A DNA stretch of 64,000 bases from G965215045 sp965215045 (lineage in GTDB: Bacteria > Pseudomonadota > Gammaproteobacteria > JABABF01). The stretch spans positions 1,798,001 to 1,862,000 of the forward strand of contig OZ244031.1 of assembly GCA_965215045.1 (NCBI GenBank). Direction: 5' to 3'. Made by a program: the position numbers and the translations under genes. Shown one piece after another: positions 23,178 through 30,384 of the stretch (its first letter is position 1; every line of letters starts with the position of its first letter). Under the pieces are notes generated by a model, which made no database searches, was not told where the DNA came from, and was given only the letters and a program-made list of their open reading frames with translations.

Positions 23178-23786
23178 ATCAGCAGTAACGACAAAGAGAA
23201 CGCCCGGCTTCTCAACGACGAAATCCAGGCCACCGAGGTGCGCCTGATCGATGAAAACGGCACCAACTGTGGTATTGTGCCGTTGGAAGAAGCGTTGCGA
23301 AGAGCACAGGAGAGCACGCTGGACCTGGTGCAGATGGACGGGGAGAACACCCCGGTGGTATGCAAGATCATGGACCACGGCAAGCACCTGTTCCACAAGA
23401 AGAAACAGCGCGCCGCCGCCCGTCGCCGCCAGCATCGCGTGCACCTGAAGGAGATCAAGTTTCGTGCCGGCACCGAAGATGCCGATTACCAGGTCAAGTT
23501 GCGCAACCTGGTGCGTTTCCTGGAGCAGGGCGACAAGGTAAAAATCACCTTGCGGTTTCGCGGCCGTGAGATGGTGCACCAGGAACTGGGTGAGGCCCTG
23601 TTGCAGCGGGTGCAAGAGGACTTGGACCCCTGGGCGGTGGTCGAACAGGAACCGGTGATGGAACGGCGCCAGTTGACCATGACCATGACGCCGCGCAAAA
23701 AGGGTCAGCGCAAGACGCCGCCGGCGAACTTGCAACTGCAGGCCGACCAGGGGCAGCAGCCGGACGGTGGCGAAAGATTGGAGTGA
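23178..23786 (+). CDS. infC: Translation initiation factor IF-3, with an AUC start codon
   Basis: A 202-residue factor that binds the 30S subunit, keeps it apart from 50S and checks start codons. The N-terminal domain has LLNDEIQATEVRLIDENG, the linker is Lys/Arg-rich (HKKKQRAAARRRQ), and the C-terminal domain holds IKFRAGTEDADYQVK and KVKITLRFRGREM. No ATG, GTG or TTG lies in frame before the conserved N terminus. The codon at 23178 is ATC, seven bases after AGAGGGGA, and the protein then begins (M)SSNDKENARLLNDEIQ. E. coli infC starts at AUU, which IF3 itself discriminates against to control its own level; AUC is equally non-canonical. The tail is Gln-rich and longer than in E. coli. Confidence 0.92.
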   Translation: MSSNDKENARLLNDEIQATEVRLIDENGTNCGIVPLEEALRRAQESTLDLVQMDGENTPVVCKIMDHGKHLFHKKKQRAAARRRQHRVHLKEIKFRAGTEDADYQVKLRNLVRFLEQGDKVKITLRFRGREMVHQELGEALLQRVQEDLDPWAVVEQEPVMERRQLTMTMTPRKKGQRKTPPANLQLQADQGQQPDGGERLE

Positions 23787-23793
23787 GATTGGG

Positions 23794-23985
23794 ATGAAGA
23801 AAATGAAAACGCACAGCGGGGCGGCCAAACGTTTCAAAAAAACGGCCGGTGGTTACAAGCATCGGCGCGCGTACCGCAGCCACCTGCTGACCGGTATGCG
23901 CCAGCGGCGCAAACGTCGCCTGCGCGTGATGGGCAGGCTGCGCGGCATCGATGCGGCGCGGGCCCGGAACCTGCTGCGGCATTGA
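23794..23985 (+). CDS. rpmI: 50S ribosomal protein L35
   Basis: A 63-residue basic protein with the L35 signature KMKTHSGAAKRFKKT at the N terminus and KRRLRVMGRLRG further on. The ATG at 23794 is chosen over 23767 because family members start MxKMKT; GGAG lies ten bases upstream. It sits 7 bp after infC and before rplT. In E. coli, L20 binding to the infC-rpmI RNA represses rpmI-rplT translation, and the gene order here allows that. Confidence 0.95.
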   Translation: MKKMKTHSGAAKRFKKTAGGYKHRRAYRSHLLTGMRQRRKRRLRVMGRLRGIDAARARNLLRH

Positions 23986-24031
23986 GCGGCGGGATGCGTG
24001 CGACGAGTAGAAAGACACCGGGAGAGAGACC

Positions 24032-24388
24032 ATGGCCAGGGTAAGAAGCGCAGTGACGGGGCGCCGGCGCCATCGCAAGATTCTCAAGAGGGCGCGAGGC
24101 TATTACGGGGCGAGCAGTCGCACGGTGCGCCCGGCAAAACAGGCACTGATGCGCGCCGGGCAGTACGCCTACCGGGATCGCCGCCAGCGGCGGCGCAATT
24201 TCCGTGCCCTGTGGATCGTGCGCATCAACGCGGCGGCGCGGGCCCATGGCCTCTCCTACAGCCGCCTGATCCACGGCCTGCACAAGGCGGGAATCGAACT
24301 CGATCGCAAGGTCCTGGCCGACTTGGCCGTGCGCGATAAAGACGCCTTCGCCGCAGTGGTAAAAATGGCGACCGCCGACAGCGACTGA
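24032..24388 (+). CDS. rplT: 50S ribosomal protein L20
   Basis: A 118-residue rRNA-binding protein needed for early 50S assembly. The extended basic N terminus is clear (MARVRSAVTGRRRHRKILKR, followed by GYYGASSRTVRPAKQALM), and the globular domain has RRNFRALWIVRINAAARAHG and SYSRLIHGLHKAGIELDRK. Length and order (after rpmI, before pheS) match the usual gammaproteobacterial operon. Only 34 bp separate it from pheS, so there is no room for the pheM leader peptide and attenuator found in E. coli. Confidence 0.97.
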   Translation: MARVRSAVTGRRRHRKILKRARGYYGASSRTVRPAKQALMRAGQYAYRDRRQRRRNFRALWIVRINAAARAHGLSYSRLIHGLHKAGIELDRKVLADLAVRDKDAFAAVVKMATADSD

Positions 24389-24422
24389 GTCGCCGGCGCG
24401 GGGAGAGCGGGGCGCTGTACCG

Positions 24423-25454
24423 ATGCCAAACGCCTCTGCCGCTGAAGAACTTTGCCAGCGGGCGCAGACGGAGATCGAGGCCGCTGCCGATGTCGCCGCC
24501 CTGGAACAGCTGCGGGTGCGCTACCTGGGGCGCAAGGGCGCGCTGACTGCACTGCTGCAACAACTCTCTTCACTGGACGCCGCCGAACGCCCGCAGGCCG
24601 GCGCGGTGCTGCATGCGGCGCGCCGCGAGCTCGAACAGGCACTGGCGGCCCGGCGCACGGTGCTCGAGTCTGCCCTGCTGGAACAGCAGCTGCGGGCCGG
24701 GCACAGGGACGTGAGCCTGCCCGGAAGGTGCGCGGCACCGGGCGGAATGCATCCGATCAGCCTGTGCCTGCAGCGCATGGAAACCCTGTTCTGTGCGGCG
24801 GGCTTCACGGTCGCCGAGGGCCCGGAGGTCGAAGACGAAAGGCATAATTTCACTGCCCTGAACATCCCGCCGTTGCACCCGGCGCGGGCGATGCACGACA
24901 CCTTCTACCTTCGGGACGGTCGCCTGCTGCGCACCCATACCTCGCCGGTGCAGATTCATGTCATGGAAAAACAGGCACCGCCACTCGCCGTAATCTGTCC
25001 GGGGCGCGTCTACCGCTGCGACATGGACCTCACGCATACACCGATGTTTCACCAGGTCGAAGGGTTGTGGGTGGACCGGCAACTGGACTTTGCCGACCTG
25101 CGCGGCGTGATCAGCGATTTCCTGCGCCGGTTTTTTGACCAGGAGGAATTGCGGGTGCGTTTTCGCCCCTCTTATTTCCCGTTTACCGAGCCTTCGGCCG
25201 AGGCCGACATCTCCTGCGTAATGTGTGGCGGCACCGGGTGCCGGGTCTGCGGCGGCAGCGGCTGGCTCGAGGTCATGGGCTGCGGCATGGTGCACCCGGC
25301 GGTGTTTGAGCAGGTCGGCGTCGACCCGGAACACTGGAATGGTTTTGCCTTTGGGCTGGGAGTCGAACGCATGGCAATGCTGTATTACGGGATCGGTGAC
25401 CTGCGCCTGTTCTTTGAGAATGACCTGCAGTTCCTGGAACAGTTTTCGGTCTGA
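24423..25454 (+). CDS. pheS: Phenylalanyl-tRNA synthetase alpha subunit
   Basis: A 343-residue catalytic subunit of the (alpha-beta)2 enzyme that charges tRNA-Phe. The N-terminal coiled-coil arm that contacts tRNA covers roughly residues 1-85 (VRYLGRKGALTALLQQL). Class II motifs follow: GFTVAEGPEVEDERHNFTAL (motif 1), FHQVEGLW (motif 2 region), RFRPSYFPFTEPSAE, and GLGVERMAMLYYGIGDLR (motif 3). A CVMCGGTGCRVCGGSGW segment gives several cysteines in the aminoacylation domain, common in proteobacterial PheS. It lies 9 bp before pheT. Confidence 0.97.
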   Translation: MPNASAAEELCQRAQTEIEAAADVAALEQLRVRYLGRKGALTALLQQLSSLDAAERPQAGAVLHAARRELEQALAARRTVLESALLEQQLRAGHRDVSLPGRCAAPGGMHPISLCLQRMETLFCAAGFTVAEGPEVEDERHNFTALNIPPLHPARAMHDTFYLRDGRLLRTHTSPVQIHVMEKQAPPLAVICPGRVYRCDMDLTHTPMFHQVEGLWVDRQLDFADLRGVISDFLRRFFDQEELRVRFRPSYFPFTEPSAEADISCVMCGGTGCRVCGGSGWLEVMGCGMVHPAVFEQVGVDPEHWNGFAFGLGVERMAMLYYGIGDLRLFFENDLQFLEQFSV

Positions 25455-25463
25455 GCGTCGGCG

Positions 25464-27893
25464 ATGAAATTCAGTGAACTCTGGCTGCGCGAGTGGGTGG
25501 AGCTGCCGCTGGACGGGGAGGCGCTCTGTGCACAACTCAGCATGGGTGGCCTGGAAGTGGAGCGTCGGGAAGCCGCCCTCGCCCCGCTGTCGGGCGTGAC
25601 GGTCGCCCGGGTGGAGGAGCTCCGCCCGCATCCCGACGCCCAGCGCCTGCAACTCTGCCGCATCGCCGCCGGGGGACGGGAGAGTGGCGAGGTGGTGTGC
25701 GGTGCTCCCGATGTGCAGGCGGGTGTTCTCTATCCTTTCGCAGAGCTCGGTGCCCAACTGCCGGGCGGGGTCATCCGCAAGAGAAAAATCCGCGGGCAGG
25801 TTTCTCATGGGATGCTCTGTTCGGCCGCAGACCTGGGACTGGAGGAGAAATCCGCGGGCCTGCTGGCCCTGCCGCCGGACCTGGAACCCGGGACGCCGCT
25901 TGCGCCGTTGCTGGGTGCGGATGACCATTGCATCAGCCTGGACCTCACCCCCAATCGCGGCGATTGCCTCAGCCTGCGCGGCATTGCCCGGGAGGTGGCA
26001 GCGTTGAATGGTCTGTCGTTTACAGACCGGGTTCCCCTGCAGGAACATCCCTGCGCCACGGAGCGCAGCCTGCCGGTCCGCGTAGAGGCCGGCCATGAGT
26101 GCCCGCGCTACCTGGGGCGGGTCATCTCCGGCCTGGGGGGCGGGCAGACCCCGCTGTGGCTCAGCGAGCGCCTGCGGCGCGCGGGCCTGCGCAGTCTCTC
26201 GCCGATTGTCGATATTGGCAACTACGTGATGTTGGAGTTGGGACAGCCGCTGCACGCCTTCGACTTGGCAGCCCTGCAGGGCGGCATCGTCGTGCGCCGG
26301 GCGCGCGCAGACGAGACCCTGGCACTGCTGGACGGCTCTGAAATTCGCTGCGCACAGGAGGAGCTGCTGATCACCGATCAACGGGGGCCGGTCGCCTTGG
26401 CTGGAGTGATGGGCGGCAGGGACAGCGGTGTGCGGGAACCGACCCGCGATATTTTCCTGGAAGCGGCCTTTTTTACCCCGGCCGCGGTTCTCAACTGTGC
26501 CCGCCGCCACCGCCTGCACAGCGAAGCGGCCCGCCGTTTTGAGCGCGGCGTCGACCCCGAGCTGCCGCGCCTGGCCCTGGAGCGGGCCACCACCCTGCTG
26601 ATCGAGTGCCTGGGCGGCGAGGCCGGGCCGGTGACTGTCGCCGAGACAGAGGCCGAGCTGCCGAAGCCCCCGGAAATTCTGCTGCGCCGGGAGCGCATCC
26701 GGTCCCTGCTGGGTGTGCCCATCCCGGACCCCGAGGTGGAACGCTCCCTGGGATTGCTGGGCGTGCTCTTGCAGCCGGATGAGCAGGGGTGGCGGGCGGT
26801 GCCTCCCAGTCATCGCAGCGATCTGCAGCTCGAGGTGGACCTGTTAGAAGAGCTGATCCGTCTGTACGGGTATGAGAAGCTGCCGGAGTCGCGTCCCGTG
26901 CGCTCCAGCACCTTCCCGGTGCTGCCGCGCCAGACCCTGCCGGCCGATGCACTGCGCCGGCATCTGGCGGCACTGGGATACCGGGAGAGCATCAGTTACA
27001 GCCTTGTCGACGAACAGTTGGCACTGCGCATTGAACCGCGCCACCCGCCCGTCCTGCTGGAGAATCCGATTGCGGAGAATATGGGGGCATTGCGCACCAG
27101 CCTGTGGCCCGGCCTGTTACAGGTGATGCGTCACAACCGGCGCCGCCAGTACCAGGGAATGCGTTTATTCGAGATAGGAGTGTGCTTTGTAGAAAAAAAC
27201 GGCGTTTTACACGAAGAAAAACGCCTTGGAATGCTGATTTATGGCCTTCGGCACGAGGAAAACTGGCTTTATGGCGAGGAAAAGACCGATTTTTATGATC
27301 TGAGCGGCGCTTTGCAGTCCCTGTTGGCGTCGGGGGGGCGTCAATGGCGGCTCGAAGCCGGCGGTGAGGCGGCGCATCCGGCCTTGCATCCGGGGCAAAA
27401 CGCGGCCTTGTTTTATGCCGATGAGCCTCATCCTATCGGGGTTTTGGGCATGATCCACCCGGCCCTGGCCGCCGAGCTGGAAGTGGAGGCGGAACTGGGT
27501 CTGCTGGAAGTGCGCCTCGCCCCCCTGTGTCGGTTGCCGGCCCGGGAATTCCGGGCACCGGTACGCCAACCGGCGTTGCGGCGGGACCTGGCGATGGTGG
27601 TCGATGAGGCCTTGCCCGCTGCCCGGTTACTGGAGGCATTGCGGGAGAGTGCCCTGCAGGCCTTGGCCGAAGCCTGCAGCTCGGAGCGCATCAAATCATC
27701 GGAAGTACTTGAAAGTATTAGATTATTTGATGTTTACCACGGTGCTGGCGTGCCGCGGGGGCGCAAAAGTCTCGCGTTTCGCATCGGTTTTCGTCACCCG
27801 CAACGCAGTTTCAGCGAGGCCGAAGTCGGTGCTATACTTGAGAAGGTTGTGGAGGACTTGGGGAGACGGTTTTCTGCAGAATTGCGTACATGA
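25464..27893 (+). CDS. pheT: Phenylalanyl-tRNA synthetase beta subunit
   Basis: An 809-residue subunit with the usual domain order: an EMAP-II-like tRNA-binding domain near residues 40-150 (VARVEELRPHPDAQRLQLCR), the B3/B4 editing domain (ISLDLTPNRGDCLSLRGIAR and DIGNYVMLELGQPLHAFD), the B5 domain, the catalytic-like core (YGYEKLPESRPV, then ENPIAENMGALRTSLWPGLL), and a C-terminal ferredoxin-fold anticodon-binding domain (FRAPVRQPALRRDLAMVVDE, then FRIGFRHPQRSFSEAEV). It forms the heterotetramer with PheS and clears mischarged Tyr. Its TGA overlaps the ATG of ihfA by four bases. Confidence 0.97.
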   Translation: MKFSELWLREWVELPLDGEALCAQLSMGGLEVERREAALAPLSGVTVARVEELRPHPDAQRLQLCRIAAGGRESGEVVCGAPDVQAGVLYPFAELGAQLPGGVIRKRKIRGQVSHGMLCSAADLGLEEKSAGLLALPPDLEPGTPLAPLLGADDHCISLDLTPNRGDCLSLRGIAREVAALNGLSFTDRVPLQEHPCATERSLPVRVEAGHECPRYLGRVISGLGGGQTPLWLSERLRRAGLRSLSPIVDIGNYVMLELGQPLHAFDLAALQGGIVVRRARADETLALLDGSEIRCAQEELLITDQRGPVALAGVMGGRDSGVREPTRDIFLEAAFFTPAAVLNCARRHRLHSEAARRFERGVDPELPRLALERATTLLIECLGGEAGPVTVAETEAELPKPPEILLRRERIRSLLGVPIPDPEVERSLGLLGVLLQPDEQGWRAVPPSHRSDLQLEVDLLEELIRLYGYEKLPESRPVRSSTFPVLPRQTLPADALRRHLAALGYRESISYSLVDEQLALRIEPRHPPVLLENPIAENMGALRTSLWPGLLQVMRHNRRRQYQGMRLFEIGVCFVEKNGVLHEEKRLGMLIYGLRHEENWLYGEEKTDFYDLSGALQSLLASGGRQWRLEAGGEAAHPALHPGQNAALFYADEPHPIGVLGMIHPALAAELEVEAELGLLEVRLAPLCRLPAREFRAPVRQPALRRDLAMVVDEALPAARLLEALRESALQALAEACSSERIKSSEVLESIRLFDVYHGAGVPRGRKSLAFRIGFRHPQRSFSEAEVGAILEKVVEDLGRRFSAELRT

Positions 27894-28186
27894 CTGAGAA
27901 AAATACTGTGACCAAGGCCCAGCTCGTTGCCATGTCCCACGCAGAGCAGGGATTCAGCAAGCGTGAGGTCAAGACCGTGCTGGACGGCATGCTGGAGGCG
28001 ATCAAGTTGAACCTGGAACACGGCCGGGACGTGCAGATCTCGGGCTTTGGCACTTTTTTCCTGCGCGACAAGGCCCCTCGCCCCGGGCGCAACCCGCGCA
28101 CCGGACAAGCCGTGGAAGTGGCGGCCCGCCGGGTGGTTGGTTTTCGCAGCAGCCACCGTTTCAAAAAAGCACTGAATTCCAGGTAA
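27890..28186 (+). CDS. ihfA: Integration host factor alpha subunit
   Basis: A 98-residue nucleoid protein of the HU/IHF family that bends DNA at specific sites with IhfB. Dimerisation helices are followed by HGRDVQISGFGTFFLRDKAP and the DNA-intercalating arm GRNPRTGQAV, with the conserved proline that kinks DNA, then FRSSHRFKKALN. IhfA rather than IhfB or HU is indicated by position after pheT (four-base ATGA overlap) and by the TKAQLV and RDVQISGFG sequence. Confidence 0.95.
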   Translation: MTEKNTVTKAQLVAMSHAEQGFSKREVKTVLDGMLEAIKLNLEHGRDVQISGFGTFFLRDKAPRPGRNPRTGQAVEVAARRVVGFRSSHRFKKALNSR

Positions 28187-28549
28187 ATGCCTGAACCCAA
28201 GCTCGACAAGAGCCAGTACGAGGAGCAGGCGATTCCGCCCAAGCGCTACTTCACGATCCGGGAAGTCAGCGAGCTGTGCGATGTAAAAACTCACGTGCTG
28301 CGTTACTGGGAAAGCGAGTTTCCCAAGCTGGAGCCGCCCAGGCGCGCCGGCGGGCGCCGTTATTACCGCCGTAGCGACGTGCTATTGGTCCGGCAGATTC
28401 GGCGGCTGCTCTATGAACAGGGGTACACCATCGACGGGGCGCGCAAGTTGATTTCGGGGCATCGCGGCGAACAGGACGTCTCCCGTTCCCGTGAACTGGT
28501 GCGCCAGCTGCGCCAGGACCTGGAACAACTGCTGGAGGAACTCAAGTAA
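28187..28549 (+). CDS. MerR-family transcriptional regulator
   Basis: A 120-residue protein with a winged helix-turn-helix of the MerR type near residues 20-90 (YFTIREVSELCDVKTHVLRY, WESEFPKLEP, RRYYRRSDVLLVRQIRRLLY) and a short C-terminal coiled coil (VRQLRQDLEQLLEELK) instead of a ligand domain. The ATG directly follows the ihfA stop codon (TAAATG), so they are co-translated. The same gene follows ihfA in Pseudomonas and relatives; its regulon is not known to me. Confidence 0.92.
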   Translation: MPEPKLDKSQYEEQAIPPKRYFTIREVSELCDVKTHVLRYWESEFPKLEPPRRAGGRRYYRRSDVLLVRQIRRLLYEQGYTIDGARKLISGHRGEQDVSRSRELVRQLRQDLEQLLEELK

Positions 28550-28553
28550 GACT

Positions 28554-28630
28554 CGGGGCGTAGCGCAGTCTGGTAGCGCACCACACTGGGGGTGTGGTGG
28601 TCGCTGGTTCAAATCCAGCCGTCCCGACCA
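28554..28630 (+). tRNA. tRNA-Pro (GGG)
   Basis: A 77-nt cloverleaf beginning CGGGGCG paired with CGTCCCG, anticodon stem CCACA/TGTGG around loop CTGGGGG (anticodon GGG), T-arm GGTTCAAATCC, encoded CCA. It begins 4 bp after the MerR gene, the same position as in Pseudomonas. Confidence 0.95.
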
Positions 28631-28734
28631 ATATCCATACAGGCACCGGGGCCCGGCGTTGAAGGACGCTGTTGCTGTGTTGCTGTGTGCTGTTTAGCCG
28701 GAGCTTCGCCCGGCCGGGACTTCGCCGGTGCCGT

Positions 28735-29163
28735 TCAGGCGGCAGGATTGCCGGGATAAGTTTGCATGTCGTCGGGGATGTCCGCCCAGGCGGGCCGCGA
28801 CTCGGTCCAGAAATGGACGCTGGGTTGCATCCAGTCCTGCTCATCAAAGCAGGAGGCGCGCACCATGATCAGTTCCGGGTAGCGCTCCGGTTTGCCGTAG
28901 ACGGGGGAACCGCAGTTCGGGCAGAAGCCGCGCTCCACGGAGTAACCGCTGTCGCTCTTAATGCGGAAACTGCGCAATTCACCCTGCAGTGCCTGGAATT
29001 GTTGCACCGGGGTGACCACCAGGGTCGCCGTACCGCCGGCACTGCTTTTGCGGCAATCGCGGCAGGAGCAGTGATTGACATGCAACTTGCCCTTGGTGGT
29101 CTCACAGCGGAAACGGAATTGTCCGCAGAAGCAGCCGCCTTCGCGCGCCGGAGTTTTATTCAT
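28735..29163 (-). CDS. GFA/CENP-V family zinc protein
   Basis: A 142-residue protein with the beta-sheet zinc fold of glutathione-dependent formaldehyde-activating (GFA) enzymes. Cysteine sets are GGCFCGQ at residues 10-16, NHCSCRDCRKSSAG near 30-43, and GFCPNCGSPV near 80-89, which bind the structural and catalytic zincs. Family members are commonly called S-hydroxymethylglutathione synthase or simply GFA proteins; the activity is proven for few. It lies 48 bp downstream of the esterase in the same direction. The 104 bp between tRNA-Pro and its stop hold nothing recognisable. Confidence 0.85.
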   Translation of the reverse strand: MNKTPAREGGCFCGQFRFRCETTKGKLHVNHCSCRDCRKSSAGGTATLVVTPVQQFQALQGELRSFRIKSDSGYSVERGFCPNCGSPVYGKPERYPELIMVRASCFDEQDWMQPSVHFWTESRPAWADIPDDMQTYPGNPAA

Positions 29164-29211
29164 CTCTCGCTCCCGGAAAAATGCAGTGTCAGTATATACA
29201 AGTGCAGTGCA

Positions 29212-30165
29212 TCAGCTTTTGACTTGCAGCCCCGCGCGCAGGACTTCGATGAGTTCCAGGTTCTGACGCAGGCTGACAGCGGCCTCGCTGAACATGAAGG
29301 AGCCGTGGTACGTGCCGGGGTAGCAGTGCAGTTCCACCGGCACCCCGGCTTCCAGCAGACGCATCCCGTAGCGGAGCCCCTCATCGCGCAGGGGGTCGAA
29401 TTCCGCCACCGAAATATAGGCCGGGGGCAGGCCGTCCAGCTTTTGCATGCGCGCGGGTGCCGCGTAGGGAGAGACATCGGGGCTGCCCGGTATCACCGCA
29501 TCGCCCAGGTAGAATTTCCAGCTGTACTCGGCATTGGGCCGGTTCCACACCGGGGTATCGGTGAACTGGCGCATGCTCGGGGTATCCAGGCGGTCGTCGA
29601 GTTCGGGGATGCCCAGGAACTGGAAACACAGCGGCGGCCCCTTGCGATCCCTGGCCAGCAGGGCGACGGCCGCAGACAGACCACCGCCGGCACTGCTCCC
29701 GCATACACCGATGCGTTGGACGTCGACGCCCAGGGCAGCGGCATTTTCGTGGAGCCACGAAAGTGCGGCATAGCAATCTTCCATGCCGGCGGGAAAGGGA
29801 TGCTCGGGTGCCAGGCGATAGTCGACGGAAACAGCGACGATATTGAGCGTCTGGGCGATGGCGGCGACGCCGAAGTGTTCGGTCTCCAGGCTGCCAACCA
29901 CGAAGCCGCCGCCATGGATGTAGAGCAGGCCGGGGACGGCGTCCGGTTTCTGTTTCGGAGAATAGATGCGCACCGTCACCGGGGGTTCGTCCTGCGGGCC
30001 CGGGATGGAACGGTCTTCGATCTCCAATTCATCCAAGGGCATCGGCGGGGCCATCTGCGCCGCCATTTCCTCCAGGCCGGTGCGGGCGCGCTGCGGGTCG
30101 CTGAAGTCGGTGAGAGGCAGACTGTCGACAAAATCCATCAGTTCGGGGTCGATGCGATATTTCAT
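29212..30165 (-). CDS. Alpha/beta-hydrolase esterase of the hormone-sensitive-lipase family
   Basis: A 317-residue esterase with the oxyanion-hole motif HGGGF, nucleophile elbow GSSAGGG (Ser as nucleophile), the catalytic Asp in EFDPLRDEG and the His in YHGSF. These define bacterial family IV (HSL-like) carboxylesterases, which hydrolyse short to medium acyl esters. There is no signal peptide, so it should be cytoplasmic. The frame stays open far upstream across the next gene, but the ATG at 30165 (MKYRIDPELMDF) is where the family alignment begins. It may be co-transcribed with the GFA gene. The natural substrate is unknown. Confidence 0.88.
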   Translation of the reverse strand: MKYRIDPELMDFVDSLPLTDFSDPQRARTGLEEMAAQMAPPMPLDELEIEDRSIPGPQDEPPVTVRIYSPKQKPDAVPGLLYIHGGGFVVGSLETEHFGVAAIAQTLNIVAVSVDYRLAPEHPFPAGMEDCYAALSWLHENAAALGVDVQRIGVCGSSAGGGLSAAVALLARDRKGPPLCFQFLGIPELDDRLDTPSMRQFTDTPVWNRPNAEYSWKFYLGDAVIPGSPDVSPYAAPARMQKLDGLPPAYISVAEFDPLRDEGLRYGMRLLEAGVPVELHCYPGTYHGSFMFSEAAVSLRQNLELIEVLRAGLQVKS

Positions 30166-30250
30166 GATGCGGGGCACCTGGGGTGAGGACGGGGTTCGAC
30201 GCCGAAGACATGCTGCCAGGCGTCGGGATGCGATTATAACAACGGCGCGG

Positions 30251-30318
30251 CGCGCCGGTTTGGCATGGCACCCGCACTGGCATGGCACGGCGCGCCGGTT
30301 TGGCATGGCACCCGCACT
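30251..30318. repeat. Direct repeat of 28 bp (40-bp period) between esterase and DUF3604 gene
   Basis: The sequence CGCGCCGGTTTGGCATGGCA followed by CCCGCACT occurs at 30251-30278 and again at 30291-30318, separated by 12 bp that include another GGCATGGCA. It lies in the divergent promoter region. Confidence 0.75.
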
Positions 30319-30384
30319 TGCAACATTGCATGGCAGCCCAATCAGGCATAATAGAACAATATATCTTTGTACCGGGGGGTTTCC

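Noticed and set aside
24389..24422. PheM leader peptide and attenuator before pheS
   Set aside because: Only 34 bp separate rplT from pheS, with no phenylalanine codon run and no hairpin/T-run.
24570..26813. Minus-strand 747-codon open frame
   Set aside because: It is antisense to pheS and pheT, which show full sets of conserved motifs.
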